NCBI GenBank assembly: GCA_023135165.1
Contig: JAGLTS010000031.1
Coordinates: 1 to 33,760, forward strand
Length of the DNA: 33,760 nucleotides
Reading direction: 5' to 3'
Source: Phycisphaerales bacterium
GTDB lineage: Bacteria; Planctomycetota; Phycisphaerae; Phycisphaerales; JAGLTS01
Position numbers and translations under genes: made by a program. Below are positions 32,662 through 33,760 of this stretch, one piece after another. Every line of letters starts with the position of its first letter. The first letter of the stretch is position 1. Below the pieces are notes generated by a model. It saw only the letters and a list, made by a program, of their open reading frames with translations, did not search any database and was not told the origin of the DNA.

Positions 32662-32740
32662 AGGGGAACGATATGCCGGCCCGGGCGGTGCGGCGCGCGG
32701 TGGAGGTGACGCGAAGACACAAGCGGCGTAGACTCTCGCC

Positions 32741-33760
32741 ATGATGACTGATACGCCCTCCGACCGCCGATACATCCGCGACCTTCGACCCAGCGAGTTC
32801 GTCTCCGGGACGTTCTCGATCAGCAACGCGCAGCTTGGGCGGACGCGGCAGGACAAGGCGTACCTCAAGTGCCTGATCGGGGACAAGACGGGTGAGATGT
32901 CAGCGAGGATGTGGTCGATCACCGACGCGGTGTTTCAGACGCTTCCGACGGATGGGTTCGTGTACGTCGAGGGCGAGACACAGGCGTATCAGGGCGACTT
33001 GCAGCTCATCATCCAGACGATCGAGCCGGTTCGACCGACGCCCGACCTGCTACGCGAGTTGTTGCCCAGCTCGACACGTGATCCGCGCGAGATGTTCGCG
33101 GAGCTTATGGCGATTCTGGAGACGATCGAGCATCCACAGGTTCGGGCGATGGTGAAGGCGTACCTCAGCGACACGGAGCTGATGGCGAGGTTCCATCTGG
33201 CCCCGGCGGCGAAGGCGCTGCACCACGCGTTCCTGGGCGGGCTGCTCGAACACACGCTGCAGGTGTGCAAGTTGGCGGACCTCATCTGCCCGCTGTATCC
33301 GAAGATCAGCCGGGATCTCGTGCTGATCGGGCTGTTCATCCACGATATGGCGAAGACGGCGGAGCTGAAGTACGACTGTGCGTTCGCGTACACGAACCGT
33401 GGGGAGCTGGTCGGTCACGTGACGGAGGGGGTGCTGTGGCTGGCGGAGAAGGCCAGGCAGGCGGAGGAGCAGGGCGGTCCTGCGATCTCGGCGGAGCTCT
33501 TGATGGTGCTCCAGCACATCGTGCTGAGCCATCATGGGGAGTTGCAGTACGGAGCGGCGAAGAAGCCAGCGACGCCTGAGGCGATCCTCGTGGCCTATTT
33601 GGATGACCTCGACGCGAAGGTGACGATGGCGCTGAGCGCTGCGAGGCCGGATCAGCGGCCGAGTTTCGATCTGGGGAGCGATTTCACGCCGCGGCTGTGG
33701 CAGTTGGACACGAAGTTGTACCGGCCGGATGTATGTCGCGGGGACGACGGAGGGGCGTGA
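32741..33760 (+). CDS. YhaM-like OB-fold / HD-domain 3'-5' exonuclease
   Basis: The 339-residue product has an N-terminal OB-fold (about residues 10-105, SGTFSISNAQLGRTRQDKAYL and MSARMWSI) and an HD domain with LHHAFLGGLLEHTLQVCKLA (165-184), LFIHDMAKTAEL with the His-Asp pair at about 204-205, and LSHHGELQYG (about 265). This is the YhaM/CBF1 type, which degrades RNA (and DNA) from the 3' end with Mn or Co. The stop codon ends the window. It is divergent from amrS. A second ATG follows one codon later. A ribosome site is not evident. Confidence 0.87.
   Translation: MMTDTPSDRRYIRDLRPSEFVSGTFSISNAQLGRTRQDKAYLKCLIGDKTGEMSARMWSITDAVFQTLPTDGFVYVEGETQAYQGDLQLIIQTIEPVRPTPDLLRELLPSSTRDPREMFAELMAILETIEHPQVRAMVKAYLSDTELMARFHLAPAAKALHHAFLGGLLEHTLQVCKLADLICPLYPKISRDLVLIGLFIHDMAKTAELKYDCAFAYTNRGELVGHVTEGVLWLAEKARQAEEQGGPAISAELLMVLQHIVLSHHGELQYGAAKKPATPEAILVAYLDDLDAKVTMALSAARPDQRPSFDLGSDFTPRLWQLDTKLYRPDVCRGDDGGA

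Overview
The window reads as chromosomal DNA of a GC-rich Planctomycetota bacterium, most likely of the Phycisphaerae type. Three secreted proteins end in a twin calcium-loop cassette (D-L-x-G-D-G ... QADLGILLA-x-Y, closing in CP or GC) that resembles the planctomycete GC-type dockerins. The genes are mostly housekeeping genes on mixed strands. I see no phage, insertion sequence, plasmid or CRISPR signature. The assignment rests on protein style only, not on a marker-gene comparison. Layout: (1) 1-2405 holds the 5' part of a pentapeptide-repeat-type gene cut by the window edge, an SGNH-hydrolase-like lipoprotein, a tRNA-Glu(UUC) with a good promoter, and a small membrane-anchored protein of unknown role. 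(2) 2469-4940 is a tight four-gene plus-strand cluster: nucleoside phosphorylase/MTAN-like protein, NadD, nitroreductase and TrmO. Two junctions overlap by 4 bases. (3) 4955-9014 holds a polysaccharide flippase-like membrane protein, a membrane-anchored endonuclease/exonuclease/phosphatase-fold protein and a GT4 glycosyltransferase, probably surface glycan functions. (4) 9043-13125 on the minus strand holds a histidine kinase, a cold-shock protein with a long leader, and the classic rpsO-pnp pair. (5) 13615-18087 holds a Lon-related protease and, convergent to it, an HDOD-GGDEF-receiver regulator. (6) 18354-22562 holds uvrB with a glycine-rich insertion encoded by a 9-bp tandem repeat, then a Gfo/Idh/MocA oxidoreductase with a xylose-isomerase-like TIM-barrel partner. 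(7) 22581-30113 is a minus-strand secretome block: a beta-propeller phytase, a C25 (gingipain-like) peptidase directly upstream of it, a GT4 glycosyltransferase, and an FG-GAP/VCBS-type protein. The phytase, peptidase and FG-GAP proteins carry the dockerin-like tail. (8) 30394-33760 holds an amidohydrolase, a long imperfect palindrome in a convergent gap, an AmmeMemoRadiSam-type radical SAM enzyme, and a YhaM-like OB/HD nuclease that ends exactly at the window end. How the genes work together: the dockerin-tailed phytase, peptidase and FG-GAP protein look like parts of one surface or secreted scavenging system that attaches through a shared scaffold not present here. The oxidoreductase/isomerase pair next to the phytase could process a sugar or cyclitol, but that link is only inferred. 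I did not find a clearly new defence or mobile system. The most unusual signals are the 9-bp minisatellite shared by uvrB and an intergenic region, the long hairpin at 31473-31571, and the clustered dockerin-tailed secretome.
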